64,000 bases of DNA from Chloroflexota bacterium (GCA_021414245.1 JAIOOU010000004.1:310001-374000); one strand, 5' to 3'; counted from the stretch's first letter, positions 51,893-60,960 are shown. Numbers and translations: made by a program. Notes: generated by a model not told the origin, from the letters alone.

Positions 51893-52729
51893 ATGTTTTG
51901 GAAAATACTTTTTACAGTCTTCATATCCTTTATGCTACTGATGGGCTGTGCCGTTCGCCCTGCTGGTACGCCTACCTATCCATCTATGACTGAAGTGGAT
52001 AATATTCCTACCTTGCTTATGTCTCCTGCAACTGAAGAGAATTCTTTGTCAACAAATACCCCAATGGCATTAAATCTTAAAGATGAGATAAGCCATCGAT
52101 TAATTTACGGGGAAGATTGCCAACAGCCGTGTTTCTTAGGCATTATGGTAAATAGCAACATTGAAGATGCTGTTGGATATATAGAAAAGCTTGATTTGCC
52201 TTTGAAAGTAACCCAAGGTAGCACAGGCAATGCATATTTTTCTCCCATTAGGGGAGATGGCTTTCCTGAGATTTCACTTATATTTACTGAAAAAAATGGA
52301 TTTGTACAAACACTAAATGCCAAGATAGATGGGAGAGGAGTAAGCCAAGAAGAGTGGAAATTCTATTCTCCGGAAAATATTTTAAAAAAATACGGTATTC
52401 CTGATAATGTTGAAATCTTATTTCTTAGCAATGGTGAAGCACCAGAAAACCCTGGATATGCAATGGTTTTTTATTACAATGAAATCAAACTGGTTATAAA
52501 CTATATTTTTGGGTTGTTTGATAATAAAGCTACTTTGACAGCTTGTCCCAATGAAACACAGTTTGAATTAATTGATGTTTGGCTAGGAAATGTGCTTGAT
52601 TATCAACAAGCACGAGGTGTATCTTTAGAAAAAGCCACTTCACTAACGATTAGTCAATTTTATGATTTAATGATGGAAGGCTCGAAAAATGTATGTTTTA
52701 ATTTAGATATAAGAGAATTTCCCCAGTAA
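51893..52729 (+). CDS. Lipoprotein next to the RHS tip, function unknown
   Basis: 278 residues, with AAAGGTGATG close to the ATG. Lipidation is predicted at Cys19 (LLMGC). A Ser/Thr/Pro-rich stretch (20-60) is followed by a domain with CQQPCFLGIMVNSNIEDAVGYIE, resembling a PCWxGIxPG-type repeat seen in small Chloroflexota lipoproteins as far as I recall; this is not confirmed. CPNETQFELIDVWLG and CFNLDIREF add two more Cys. It is AT-rich and 23 nt after the RHS gene, so it could be the immunity protein; being outside the membrane would fit a toxin acting there. Function not shown. Confidence 0.6.
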   Translation: MFWKILFTVFISFMLLMGCAVRPAGTPTYPSMTEVDNIPTLLMSPATEENSLSTNTPMALNLKDEISHRLIYGEDCQQPCFLGIMVNSNIEDAVGYIEKLDLPLKVTQGSTGNAYFSPIRGDGFPEISLIFTEKNGFVQTLNAKIDGRGVSQEEWKFYSPENILKKYGIPDNVEILFLSNGEAPENPGYAMVFYYNEIKLVINYIFGLFDNKATLTACPNETQFELIDVWLGNVLDYQQARGVSLEKATSLTISQFYDLMMEGSKNVCFNLDIREFPQ

Positions 52730-52961
52730 AAGCTATCGTCGTTCGATCGCTCGGCGCGGGTGTACCCTTTCGGGCATTACATCCTCACCCCGCCGGGTAT
52801 TGACCTTGCCCCACCCTTCCCTCCCCAAATACGACAGCCAGATTTATGCTGTGAATATAAAGTTATCATGTCGGATTTGGGGAGGGTGTCCGATAGGACG
52901 GGTAGGGTAGGATTCTTTACCCCCGCTGGGCATGGGTCGCAGGTCTTCGGACAGTTCGCAC
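52730..52961. other. Intergenic stretch with a long imperfect inverted repeat
   Basis: No gene is seen. A 17-bp inverted repeat with one mismatch pairs 52819-52835 with 52870-52886 around a 34-nt A/T-rich loop. There is no T-run behind it, so it is not a standard terminator. GC content rises again past about 52740, marking the right edge of the AT-rich RHS segment. Confidence 0.5.
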
Positions 52962-52993
52962 AAACAACCCTCGCGCAGGGTTGTTTTTTTGTT
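52962..52993 (+). terminator. Rho-independent terminator
   Basis: A 10-bp stem (52962-52971 with 52977-52986), 5-nt loop and a run of seven to nine Ts. It lies 233 bases after the lipoprotein stop, so it ends either that transcript or a small RNA from the preceding stretch. Confidence 0.8.
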
Positions 52994-53135
52994 TATGCCC
53001 TTTCCGCGCCCGGCTGCGGCCTTAATATGACCCGTGTTGTCAGCTCAATGACGTTTACTTCCCAACTACTTGATAAAGGCGATGTTGCCAGGATGCCGCC
53101 TCCGGATATCACCCGATGATTCATGCAGAATAAGA

Positions 53136-53165
53136 TATAATGTCGCTTCCTAATCATTAGAAAGG
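53136..53165 (+). promoter_or_regulatory. marR -10 box, palindromic operator and ribosome-binding site
   Basis: TATAAT (53136-53141) is followed by the perfect 11-bp palindrome CTAATCATTAG (53150-53160) and AAAGG (53161-53165), ten bases before the ATG at 53176. The palindrome over the start site is a plausible site for autorepression by the MarR protein. No clear -35 box is seen. The 150 bases before it hold no gene. Confidence 0.5.
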
Positions 53166-53175
53166 CTAACTAATT

Positions 53176-53619
53176 ATGACGAAATTGCTTGAAGCCTGTG
53201 CGCATGAGTTGATGGATACGGCCCCCCAGATCGTCCAGGCCATCCGCGTGGAAATGCGCCGCGGCCGCGGTTCCGATCTTTCGATCCCCCAGTTTCGGTC
53301 CCTGGCTTTCATACAACGCAATCCGGATTCCTCCCTGTCGGATGTTGCCGAACATCTTGGCCTGACCCTGCCGTCTGTTTCCAAACTTGTGGATGGGCTG
53401 GTCAAACAAAAACTGGTCAGCCGGCTGGCATCCACCACGGACCGGCGGCGGCTTATCCTGGCGCTGACGCAGGCGGGCACCGCCATCATGAATTCCTCCC
53501 GCGCCGCGGCACAGGCGGAACTGGCGGCCAAAATCAGCAGTCTTTCCGGCGCCGAACTGGAAACCGTTTGTAAAGCCATGCAGCTTTTACGCCCGGTCTT
53601 TGTCAACAAGGGCAGGTAA
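53176..53619 (+). CDS. MarR-family transcriptional regulator
   Basis: 147 residues. The winged helix (about 40-110) reads SIPQFRSLAFIQRNPDSSLSDVAEHLGL...SKLVDGLVKQKLVSRLASTTDRRRLILALT, with the DRR(R) wing signature. It probably represses its own gene and the MFS exporter 23 nt downstream and is released by small phenolic or drug-like ligands, as is usual for the family. Confidence 0.92.
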   Translation: MTKLLEACAHELMDTAPQIVQAIRVEMRRGRGSDLSIPQFRSLAFIQRNPDSSLSDVAEHLGLTLPSVSKLVDGLVKQKLVSRLASTTDRRRLILALTQAGTAIMNSSRAAAQAELAAKISSLSGAELETVCKAMQLLRPVFVNKGR

Positions 53620-53642
53620 TTCTTTAGGAGTTTATTGTAATT

Positions 53643-54929
53643 ATGAAAAGACCCATGATCGAACCATCCAATCAGCCTGTGGAACCGATTTTGTCCAGCC
53701 TGCCTGCGGGCCCGGAGAGCGGAAACACGACCTTTGTGGCCATGCGTCATCGCAATTACCAGCTTTACTTTGGCGGGCAATTAATTTCCAATATCGGCAC
53801 GTGGATGCAGGCCATTGCACAGGCATGGGTGGTCTATCAGATCAGTCACTCCGAGTTGATCCTGGGCCTGGTTGCGTTTGCCTCGGCCATTCCCACCTTA
53901 TTGATCTCGCCCTGGGGCGGGGTGGTGGTGGACCGTGTCTCGCGGCGCAGCCTGCTCATGATGACCCAGTCAGGCGCCATGCTGTTGGCGTTTGTCCTGG
54001 CCGGGTTGACTTTTACGAATACGGTAAAGGAATGGCACGTGATCGTGCTGGCGGCCTTGCTGGGCCTGGTCAACGCTTTTGACGCCCCGGCCCGCCAGGC
54101 CTTTGTTCCGGAAATGGTCGGTAAAAGGGACCTGCCGAATGCCATCGCCTTGAACTCGATGATGTTTAACAGCGCCCGCGTGATCGGTCCGGCCATCGCG
54201 GGATTGATGCTGGCTGCGGTCGGCGCTGCCTGGTGCTTCACCCTCAATGGGATCTCCTTCTTTGCCGTCCTGATCGGTTTGTGGCTGATGAAACTGCCTC
54301 CCCGCCGTGTTGTCCAGCAGACAACCTCCCCCTGGCAGCAGCTGGTTGGGGGTGTCAAATATGCAGCCGGCAACCGGGAGATCTCGGGCCTGATCCTGTT
54401 GTCCCTGGTCTTCAGTATTTTTGGGATTTCGTATTTCACGGTATTGCCTGCCTTCGTGGAGAAGGTCCTTCATCAGGGGGCGGTGGCGTATGGATGGGTG
54501 AACGCAGCTTCCGGATTGGGGGCCGTGACCGGGGCCCTGCTGCTGGCAAACCGGGTCAGCAACGGCCGGCGCGGACAACTGCTGGTCATCACCAACATTG
54601 CCTTTCCGCTCCTGTTGATCGCGTTCTCTTTTACAACCTTGTACCCGCTGTCCCTGGTTCTGGCTTACGGGCTGGGCGCTGGCTTCATGGTGCAGTTCAC
54701 CACCATCAACACGCTTCTGCAAACGCGGGTGGAGGATGAATTCCGCGGCCGGGTCATGGGGCTGTATACCATCACCTTTTTTGGATTCGCGCCCTTTGGA
54801 AATCTGGCGATCGGTGCCCTGGGTGAAAAAATGGGACTGGGCTTTGCAATGACCCTGTTCGCGATCTGTTCGTTGATCCTTTCCCGCCTGGTTCTGATCA
54901 AGACGCCGGAAGTGCAAAAACTTCCCTAG
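53643..54929 (+). CDS. MFS exporter (MFS_3/EntS-like)
   Basis: 428 residues with about twelve helices. FRALRHRNYQLYFGGQ-like FVAMRHRNYQLYFGGQLISNIGTWMQ at the N-terminus and GVVVDRVSRRSLL in the 2-3 loop are typical of the EntS/MFS_3 branch, which exports siderophores, macrolides and other small molecules. It is the second gene of a MarR-regulated pair. The substrate is unknown. Confidence 0.88.
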   Translation: MKRPMIEPSNQPVEPILSSLPAGPESGNTTFVAMRHRNYQLYFGGQLISNIGTWMQAIAQAWVVYQISHSELILGLVAFASAIPTLLISPWGGVVVDRVSRRSLLMMTQSGAMLLAFVLAGLTFTNTVKEWHVIVLAALLGLVNAFDAPARQAFVPEMVGKRDLPNAIALNSMMFNSARVIGPAIAGLMLAAVGAAWCFTLNGISFFAVLIGLWLMKLPPRRVVQQTTSPWQQLVGGVKYAAGNREISGLILLSLVFSIFGISYFTVLPAFVEKVLHQGAVAYGWVNAASGLGAVTGALLLANRVSNGRRGQLLVITNIAFPLLLIAFSFTTLYPLSLVLAYGLGAGFMVQFTTINTLLQTRVEDEFRGRVMGLYTITFFGFAPFGNLAIGALGEKMGLGFAMTLFAICSLILSRLVLIKTPEVQKLP

Positions 54930-54960
54930 TTAAATAGCTCAAGGGTTGGGGCGGGCAGCT

Positions 54961-55962
54961 TCACGCCGGCAATTCCGGAGAGTTGATCCTCCAGTTCGTT
55001 TTGAAACCCCGCGCATCGCGCAGAAGGACCGGGCTTCCATCGGCCCGCAGACCAAAGGTCTGGAGACCGTACAGTTCGTACTCGATGATTTGAGTCCCGT
55101 CCGACAGGCTGAACGGCAGTTCCGGCCAGAATTCCAGGTAATCGGTGCGGATCCACATATCGCCATTCATGACTTCGGGATTGGTAAGGAAGGGAGTAAA
55201 GCAGTCGCGTCCCCTCGAAAGTTTGATCATTGTGTTCTTTGTAGTGAAGGCATTGAACTTGTGCACGATCAGGCGCATATCCTTGTCGAAGAAGGTTCCA
55301 TCCAGGTCGGTTGCGTAACAACTGGAGGCATGGATGTTGGCGTATTCCATCATTTTGGAATATTCGACATCAAAGTGCAGCTTGATCTCTTTTACCACCA
55401 CGAGGTTGGCCGCCCAGGTGAGTCTTTCGATCGTGGGCGGGTCCGTCGGGACGTTGATCCAGCCCGCCGCGGGGATCAGGATCTTCTCCTTGATCGTGTC
55501 TCCGTTCAGCCTGCCGAGATAATCCAGGACGGGCTCCGTGAGCGGAATGCGGGCGCCTTTTCTTCTATCACCGATGGTGTTGAAAGTGACCGTATGGGGA
55601 TAGGCGCTTAATTTGCCGACCTGACGCGGGGCAAAGTTCCATTTGGGATTTTGCCAGTCGACCAGCAGCGTGGCGATCCTGCCTTTGCGTTTTATTTCAG
55701 TGATCGGCCGGGTGGTGGAAGCGGAGGGCGGATGGGGGGCAGGGTTGGCTGCCGGGGGAGCCGCCGGATCCGGGACAACATGCCATTTAATATATTGCTG
55801 CTCCGCGCCGGCGTTCACCCATCCTCCACCGGTCAGATGAAGCCATTGATATTTATTCTCCGTGGCGGTGATGACCACATTGGCGCCGATGGTAAAGATG
55901 ATGTTCCCGCTGACGGGCTTGTCCAGTACATCGCGTTTGATCAGGGTTGTGCCGGTGATCAT
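54961..55962 (-). CDS. SH3-like domain protein with unknown C-terminal domain
   Basis: 333 residues. No signal peptide is seen. The N-terminal 65 residues (TTLIKRDVLDKPVSGNIIF, VVITATENKYQWLHLTGGGWVNAG) read like a bacterial SH3 domain. A Pro/Ala linker (66-88) leads to a domain of about 240 residues with many aromatic residues, for example TLLVDWQNPKWNF, AAGWINVP and DMWIRTDYLEFWPELPFSL. I do not recognise this domain. It lies between convergent and ABC-F genes and appears to be transcribed alone. Confidence 0.7.
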   Translation of the reverse strand: MITGTTLIKRDVLDKPVSGNIIFTIGANVVITATENKYQWLHLTGGGWVNAGAEQQYIKWHVVPDPAAPPAANPAPHPPSASTTRPITEIKRKGRIATLLVDWQNPKWNFAPRQVGKLSAYPHTVTFNTIGDRRKGARIPLTEPVLDYLGRLNGDTIKEKILIPAAGWINVPTDPPTIERLTWAANLVVVKEIKLHFDVEYSKMMEYANIHASSCYATDLDGTFFDKDMRLIVHKFNAFTTKNTMIKLSRGRDCFTPFLTNPEVMNGDMWIRTDYLEFWPELPFSLSDGTQIIEYELYGLQTFGLRADGSPVLLRDARGFKTNWRINSPELPA

Positions 55963-56059
55963 GGTGCTCCAATTCTTCCTTTAACTTTAAGGGAGGTGCG
56001 CGGCCAATGATGTCAGTATACATTTTCCCGTTGTTTTTGTCACCGGTGATTCATGGATG

Positions 56060-57892
56060 TTAATGGTGCAGCTTTTCCAGTTCCTCCCACCTGTGATACG
56101 CCCGGGCCAGTTCATCCTGCATTTCCTTTAACTGATTGACCACGCGCGTGATCTCGGCGCTCTCCTGTTGATAGAAGGATGGCGTGGCCATCTCCGCGGT
56201 CAGAGTATGGATCCCGGTCTCCAGCTTTTCGATGCGCTGCGGCAATTCGGCAAGTTCGCGCTTTTGGGATTCCAGTGCGCGCTGTTCCTTGTAGCCGGGT
56301 TTTTTGGGGGACTCTGTCGAAGAGGGCGGTTCATTTCCCACGCTGATGGCTGGTTTGCGCGGTTTTGACTCGGGTTTCGCTGATTCATTTTGCCGCTGCC
56401 AGTCATCGTATCCGCCGACCGTTTCGATGACCTGTCCGCTGCCGTCGAGCGCGAACGTGCTGGTCACAATGTTGTTGAGGAAGGCGCGGTCGTGGCTGAC
56501 CAGTAAAAGTGTGCCCTCGTAATCAAGCAGAAGATCTTCGAGGATCTCGAGGGTCTCCACGTCCAGGTCGTTGGTGGGTTCATCCATCACGAGCAGGTTT
56601 GCCGGCTGGGCAAACAGGCGCGCCAGCAGGAGCCGGTTGCGTTCACCGCCCGAGAGCGCGCTGATGGGCGCGTTGACCCGGTCCTTCGAGAAAAGAAAAT
56701 CCTCAAGATATACATTCAAATTGCGCGTCCTGCCATTAATGGTGACATTGTCACTGCCCTGACCGACGTTATCCAATACGGATTTGCTGTCGTCCAATTG
56801 CGCGCGCAGCTGGTCAAAGTAGGCGATCTCCAGATTTGTCCCGTATTCGATGCTGCCGCCCTGCGGACTCAACTCGCCCAATAACAGGCGCAATAAAGTC
56901 GTCTTGCCGGACCCGTTCGGGCCAATGATGCCGATCTTGTCACCGCGTTGAATGGTGGTTGTGAAATCGCTGACGATGGATTGACCATTAATGGAGTAGT
57001 TTACATTTTCTGCTTCGATCACCAGTTTGCCGGAGCGTTTTTCCGCCTGGATTTGCATGCGGACTTTGCCCGGGCGTTCGCGGCGTTCAAGCCGCTGTTC
57101 GCGCAGGCGTTTCAGCGCGCGCACACGCCCTTCATTGCGCGTGCGCCGGGCCTCGATGCCTTTGCGGATCCAGACCTCCTCCTGGGCCAGTTTCTTGTCG
57201 AAGAGCACGTTTTGTTCCGCTTCCGCGGCCAGCATGGCCTCCTTGCGTTCCAGGAAGGTGGTGTAACTGCAATTCCAGTCGAACAAACGGCCGCGATCCA
57301 GTTCAACGATGCGCGTGGTCAGCTTTTGCAGGAAAACGCGGTCATGGGTAACGAACAACATCGTGCCGCCCCAGCGTTTTAAGAAACCTTCGAGCCAGTC
57401 AATCGAGGCGATGTCGAGGTGGTTGGTGGGTTCATCCAATAAAAGCAGGTCCGGTTTTTTGACCAGGCCGCGCGCCAGCATGACCCGGCGTTTCATTCCC
57501 GCCGAGAGGGTCTCGAAACGTGCCTGCGCATCCAATTGCATGCGCGAGATGACCTGTTCGACCTGAAGCTGTCCCTGCCAGTGATGCTCATCGGTGCCGG
57601 GAGCAGACTTCGGTGAGTCGAGACCGCCGGCGACCATGTCAAAGACACTGCCGGTGACCGCTGTGGGGACTTCCTGGGGCAGGTAGGCTACCTGTATATT
57701 CTGTTGACGGGAGACGCTGCCGCTTTGAGGCAGAATGTCGCCGTTGACCAGCTTGAGCAGGGTGGATTTGCCCATGCCGTTGCGTCCCAGGAGCCCCACC
57801 CATTCGCCCTGTTCGATCTGAAGGTTGATCCCGTCAAAAAGCCGCGGTCCGCCAAAACCGAGGCTTACATCCTGTAAACTGATTAATGCCAT
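56060..57892 (-). CDS. ABC-F family ATPase (Uup-like)
   Basis: 611 residues from the ATG at 57892. Two ABC domains with Walker A GRNGMGKST and GPNGSGKTT, signatures LSAGMKRRV and LSGGERNRL, and Walker B LLLDEPTNHLD and LVMDEPTNDLD. The linker between the domains (about 235-310) is rich in Arg/Glu, and the C-terminal 70 residues form a coiled coil (LESQKRELAELPQRIEKLE), the Uup-type CTD. ABC-F proteins act at the ribosome or in DNA transactions and have no membrane part. The longer frame to 57961 adds unrelated residues. Confidence 0.93.
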   Translation of the reverse strand: MALISLQDVSLGFGGPRLFDGINLQIEQGEWVGLLGRNGMGKSTLLKLVNGDILPQSGSVSRQQNIQVAYLPQEVPTAVTGSVFDMVAGGLDSPKSAPGTDEHHWQGQLQVEQVISRMQLDAQARFETLSAGMKRRVMLARGLVKKPDLLLLDEPTNHLDIASIDWLEGFLKRWGGTMLFVTHDRVFLQKLTTRIVELDRGRLFDWNCSYTTFLERKEAMLAAEAEQNVLFDKKLAQEEVWIRKGIEARRTRNEGRVRALKRLREQRLERRERPGKVRMQIQAEKRSGKLVIEAENVNYSINGQSIVSDFTTTIQRGDKIGIIGPNGSGKTTLLRLLLGELSPQGGSIEYGTNLEIAYFDQLRAQLDDSKSVLDNVGQGSDNVTINGRTRNLNVYLEDFLFSKDRVNAPISALSGGERNRLLLARLFAQPANLLVMDEPTNDLDVETLEILEDLLLDYEGTLLLVSHDRAFLNNIVTSTFALDGSGQVIETVGGYDDWQRQNESAKPESKPRKPAISVGNEPPSSTESPKKPGYKEQRALESQKRELAELPQRIEKLETGIHTLTAEMATPSFYQQESAEITRVVNQLKEMQDELARAYHRWEELEKLHH

Positions 57893-57999
57893 GAATGATC
57901 TTTTCCTTTGAGGGGGAAAATATACTACGAAAAAATGAATTGATGTCCGCCACTTGTACATGCCGGACTTCCATGCTGAATTCCGGGCGTTTGTTGAAA

Positions 58000-58039
58000 A
58001 AGGCCCCGCGGATGGGATCTCCCATGTCCGCGGGGCCTT
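58000..58039 (-). terminator. Rho-independent terminator of the acylation operon
   Basis: A 13-bp GC-rich outer stem (58000-58012 with 58027-58039), extended by an inner 5-bp stem (58013-58017 with 58020-58024), with a T-run on the minus strand. It starts nine bases after the stop at 58048. Confidence 0.9.
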
Positions 58040-58047
58040 GCAGGGAT

Positions 58048-59082
58048 CTATTCGAGCATGAAGCCCGGATAATAAAGAGGCAGGTCCTGCATGTTGCGTT
58101 CCGCGATCTCGATGATGATAATATCCGGCTTGAATTTCTGAATGGTTTCCTTTGTCAGGTATTGAGACATGCTTTCCAGATGAACGAAATCCGATCTGCT
58201 GAAATTCATGCTCATGTAATTATCGAGATAATTGGCGCCAAATGAATCGTGGAACATGAGCAGCGTGGGCAGATCGCTGCCCGGGATCCAGGAGGCCTGG
58301 TCGTAGCTGCGAAAATCCCCGGGGTGCAGGGTCTGCACAAAGGATTCGGCGGGCGCGTACATCAGGCTGAGTTCCTTGATCGTGCTTAGAGTCATCATGC
58401 TTGGGATTTCGCGCACGTCCGGGCCGGTGGTGATGTATTCCAGATCCGAGGGCGGGTAGGGTTCAAGTTCCGGAAATAAGGGTTGGAGGTCATTGATGAT
58501 CGCCATGTAGGCCACCAGGGCGCCATAGCCGTTCCAATGGGTGTCGGTTTTGTAGAACACATCCCGTTCCTTGTTGGCTGCCCTTAAGGCGGGTCTGAGG
58601 TCGAGCACTGGAATGTTATTGCTTTGCAGATAGGCGAGCAGGTTGTCAAGCCGGGAGGGAACAGCCAGCGATTTGATCTCGGCGGGAACGGATTCCGGAT
58701 AGATCGTGGGCTTGTTGGGAGCCACGGTCACCAGGAGCGTGATCCCTTCCGATTTCAAGTATTCATTCAGGGTGATCAATCCTTTTCCAATGATTTCCTG
58801 GTTATCCAGGGTGCGCAGGTTTTGATAATCATCGATATTGCCCTGCCCGGTATAGTTCATCCAGCCATTGTCGCCCATCAGGGCCACAGGGAAGGTCCGG
58901 TCGCCGATTTTCATGCGCAGCAGGGTCGCTTGCTGGATCAACACAAATCTTTTGTAAAAAGCCTCCTGAAAGTTCGCGATGCCGGAGCCGGCGCTCTTTA
59001 TCATGATAAAGAGGAACGAGCCCATCATGAACAGAACGAAGAACTGGGTGTATCGGGTGCGCAGGTTGGGTGCAGTAAACAT
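58048..59082 (-). CDS. AlgJ/AlgX-like SGNH acyltransferase
   Basis: 344 residues. One N-terminal helix (FFVLFMMGSFLFIMI) is followed by an outer domain: GDNGWMNY, TVAPNKPTIYPESVP, the DxxHW-like TDTHWNGYGA with catalytic Asp/His, and FHDSFGANY with the Ser nucleophile. These are the marks of the AlgX/AlgJ SGNH family, which O-acetylates polysaccharides with acyl groups delivered by an MBOAT partner. That partner is the gene 16 nt upstream. The target is probably an exported polysaccharide or cell-wall polymer. Confidence 0.87.
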   Translation of the reverse strand: MFTAPNLRTRYTQFFVLFMMGSFLFIMIKSAGSGIANFQEAFYKRFVLIQQATLLRMKIGDRTFPVALMGDNGWMNYTGQGNIDDYQNLRTLDNQEIIGKGLITLNEYLKSEGITLLVTVAPNKPTIYPESVPAEIKSLAVPSRLDNLLAYLQSNNIPVLDLRPALRAANKERDVFYKTDTHWNGYGALVAYMAIINDLQPLFPELEPYPPSDLEYITTGPDVREIPSMMTLSTIKELSLMYAPAESFVQTLHPGDFRSYDQASWIPGSDLPTLLMFHDSFGANYLDNYMSMNFSRSDFVHLESMSQYLTKETIQKFKPDIIIIEIAERNMQDLPLYYPGFMLE

Positions 59083-59098
59083 GGTTGTATCCCGGTGG

Positions 59099-60550
59099 TT
59101 AGAATTTTGCGTAGAGAACTGGGAAAAAGTTATAGCTTAACAGCAGTGCGATCCCCGCGATGAAGAGAATGACAAGAGCGGTATCTTCCAGGACCTGGAA
59201 GAGCAGATAAAAATGGGCCTGACGGTTTTCCACGTTCGCACGGATCCGGTTCCAGACCGATGAGATCGGCAGGGAGAAGAGAACCCCTGCTGCGAGTGCC
59301 ATAAGGAAGGAAGGCTCGATAAATGGCAGGGGGGTTGTCACACTGAACGGCAGCAGGGTCAGGCCGGCGGTGTCCCCAGCCAGGCGGCGAAAGAATTCAA
59401 AGGCGAAATCCAGCGAACTGGAACGAAAGAAGACCCACGCCGCCATGACAACGGCCAAGGTATATGCATGGCGAATGGGCCGCCAGAGCCATTTTAACAA
59501 GCGCGCGAGTCCCAGGTTTTCCACGACCAGGGCAATTCCGTGCACCGTCCCCCAGACGATAAAGGTGGGCTTAAATCCATGCCAGAGACCGGTTAACAGG
59601 AAGACGACCAGGATGTTGAGCGACTGTCCGATCCATGGGATGCGCCGGCGTTCGAGCGGGTAGAACACATAATCCCGAAACCAGGCTGCAAGGGTGATAT
59701 GCCAGCGCCGCCAAAAATCACCAACGCTTTGGGCAATGTATGGGAAATTAAAGTTCTCGGGCAGCTGGATCCCCATCATCATGCCCGCGCCGATGGCCAT
59801 GTCAATATAGCCGGAGAAATCAAAATAGATTTGAAGTGTGTATGCGATCAATGCCAGCCATGCGAATTTCGGCTCCACATCCGCCGTGGGCAGATTAAAG
59901 ACGGCGTTGGAAAACAGGGACATCTGGTTTGCGATCAGGGCGCGTTTCACAAAACCGGCCAACAGACGCCGGAAGCCGGCCGCGAGTTTCTCCGCGGATG
60001 GATGGAGCTCCTGCATTTGAAGCGCGAATGGCTTGTAGCGGGTGATCGGTCCCGATAAAAGCTTTGGAAAGAACAACACATAGGCGGAGAAGGCAATAAA
60101 GTTTCTTTCGGCCGGCGTGTCGTCCCGCCAAACGTCCACGAGATAGGAGATCAATTGAAAAACAACATAGGAAAGGCCGATCGGCACGGCCAGCTGGGCG
60201 GCGGGGGACACCCAGTTTTGAGGGAAATGGATTCGTATCAAACCCGCTTCGCCGAAGGCTGTGGTGAGTTTGAAGAAGGACAGGACCAGGATGTTGAGCG
60301 CAATCCCGATCCAAACCCAGATCGAATAAGAACGGCCTTTTTCCTTTGCCCGGGCAATGACCAGTCCCAGCAGATACCCCAGAATTAAGAGGCCGCCCAG
60401 CCACAATACGGCAGCCTTTTGACCCCAGGCAAGAAACGCAATGCTTGCGGCTAGAATGACGGGCTGTTTAAAACGCTGACCGCAGGGCAGGTAGACCAGC
60501 AGGAAAACCGGCAGAAACAGGAAAAGAAATACCAGTGATGATATGTCCAT
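59099..60550 (-). CDS. MBOAT O-acyltransferase (AlgI-like)
   Basis: 483 residues with about eleven helices. LEFLFLFLPVFLLVYLPC at the N-terminus, FSGYIDMAIGAGMMMG, PENFNFPYIAQSVGDFWRRWHITLAAWFRDYVFYPL and GLWHGFKPTF with the catalytic His are typical of AlgI/DltB/PatA proteins, which pass acyl groups across the membrane. Together with the AlgJ-like gene it forms a minimal two-gene polysaccharide acylation module, without the glycosyltransferases that usually accompany it. Confidence 0.93.
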   Translation of the reverse strand: MDISSLVFLFLFLPVFLLVYLPCGQRFKQPVILAASIAFLAWGQKAAVLWLGGLLILGYLLGLVIARAKEKGRSYSIWVWIGIALNILVLSFFKLTTAFGEAGLIRIHFPQNWVSPAAQLAVPIGLSYVVFQLISYLVDVWRDDTPAERNFIAFSAYVLFFPKLLSGPITRYKPFALQMQELHPSAEKLAAGFRRLLAGFVKRALIANQMSLFSNAVFNLPTADVEPKFAWLALIAYTLQIYFDFSGYIDMAIGAGMMMGIQLPENFNFPYIAQSVGDFWRRWHITLAAWFRDYVFYPLERRRIPWIGQSLNILVVFLLTGLWHGFKPTFIVWGTVHGIALVVENLGLARLLKWLWRPIRHAYTLAVVMAAWVFFRSSSLDFAFEFFRRLAGDTAGLTLLPFSVTTPLPFIEPSFLMALAAGVLFSLPISSVWNRIRANVENRQAHFYLLFQVLEDTALVILFIAGIALLLSYNFFPVLYAKF

Positions 60551-60923
60551 GAGTTAGCAACTCCCCTTAATAAGGATTAACAGGTCGCCGGCTGTGTTCA
60601 ATTTTTTGGCGCGGGCTGAATTGGAAAATTGTGAAATTCTTTCTTCCATGACCTGTCCTTTGATTCCCAAGTTTCAGTAAAGAAGGTATTACCCGGTCGG
60701 CTATCTTGTGTATCCGCTTTTTGTTCCCGGAACGTGGACAATATACTACGAAAAGGGGAAATTTGCGGCTTTCGGAGCGGCCTGCAATTCTGGAGGAATC
60801 CGTTGCGGGGCAGATCCTGTGGAGTACGGGCGGCCCGTAAGCGGGTCGGAGGGATGCGTTGTAACTTTCCTCATTGAATCAAATGACATCCGTCCATTTG
60901 GAAAAATGGACGGGCCGGGAATA
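60551..60923. other. Intergenic stretch upstream of the iron operon
   Basis: About 370 bases without a convincing gene. A frame from 60708 to 60944 has no Shine-Dalgarno and no recognisable protein. A perfect 9-bp hairpin (60891-60899 with 60904-60912) with a 4-nt loop lies just before the DtxR operator. The string AATATACTACGAAAA at 60740-60754 also occurs at 57919-57933. Confidence 0.5.
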
Positions 60924-60939
60924 ATAAGGGCAACCTTAT
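60924..60939 (+). promoter_or_regulatory. Candidate DtxR-type operator upstream of the feo operon
   Basis: ATAAGG-4-CCTTAT, a perfect 6-4-6 palindrome 21 bases before the ATG of a DtxR-family regulator gene. It is compatible in length and AT-flanked core with DtxR/IdeR-type operators (TTAGGTTAGSCTAACCTAA) but not identical. AGAGG follows at 60948. Confidence 0.6.
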
Positions 60940-60960
60940 CTTAATCAAGAGGCACCCCTT

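Noticed and set aside
57919-60754. AATATACTACGAAAA at both 57919-57933 and 60740-60754
   Set aside because: A 15-bp match in AT-rich spacers on the same strand; no flanking similarity or gene context to give it meaning. Probably chance or an old spacer duplication.
60708-60944. A 78-codon frame before the iron operon
   Set aside because: No Shine-Dalgarno, covers the hairpin and the DtxR-type operator, and resembles no family.
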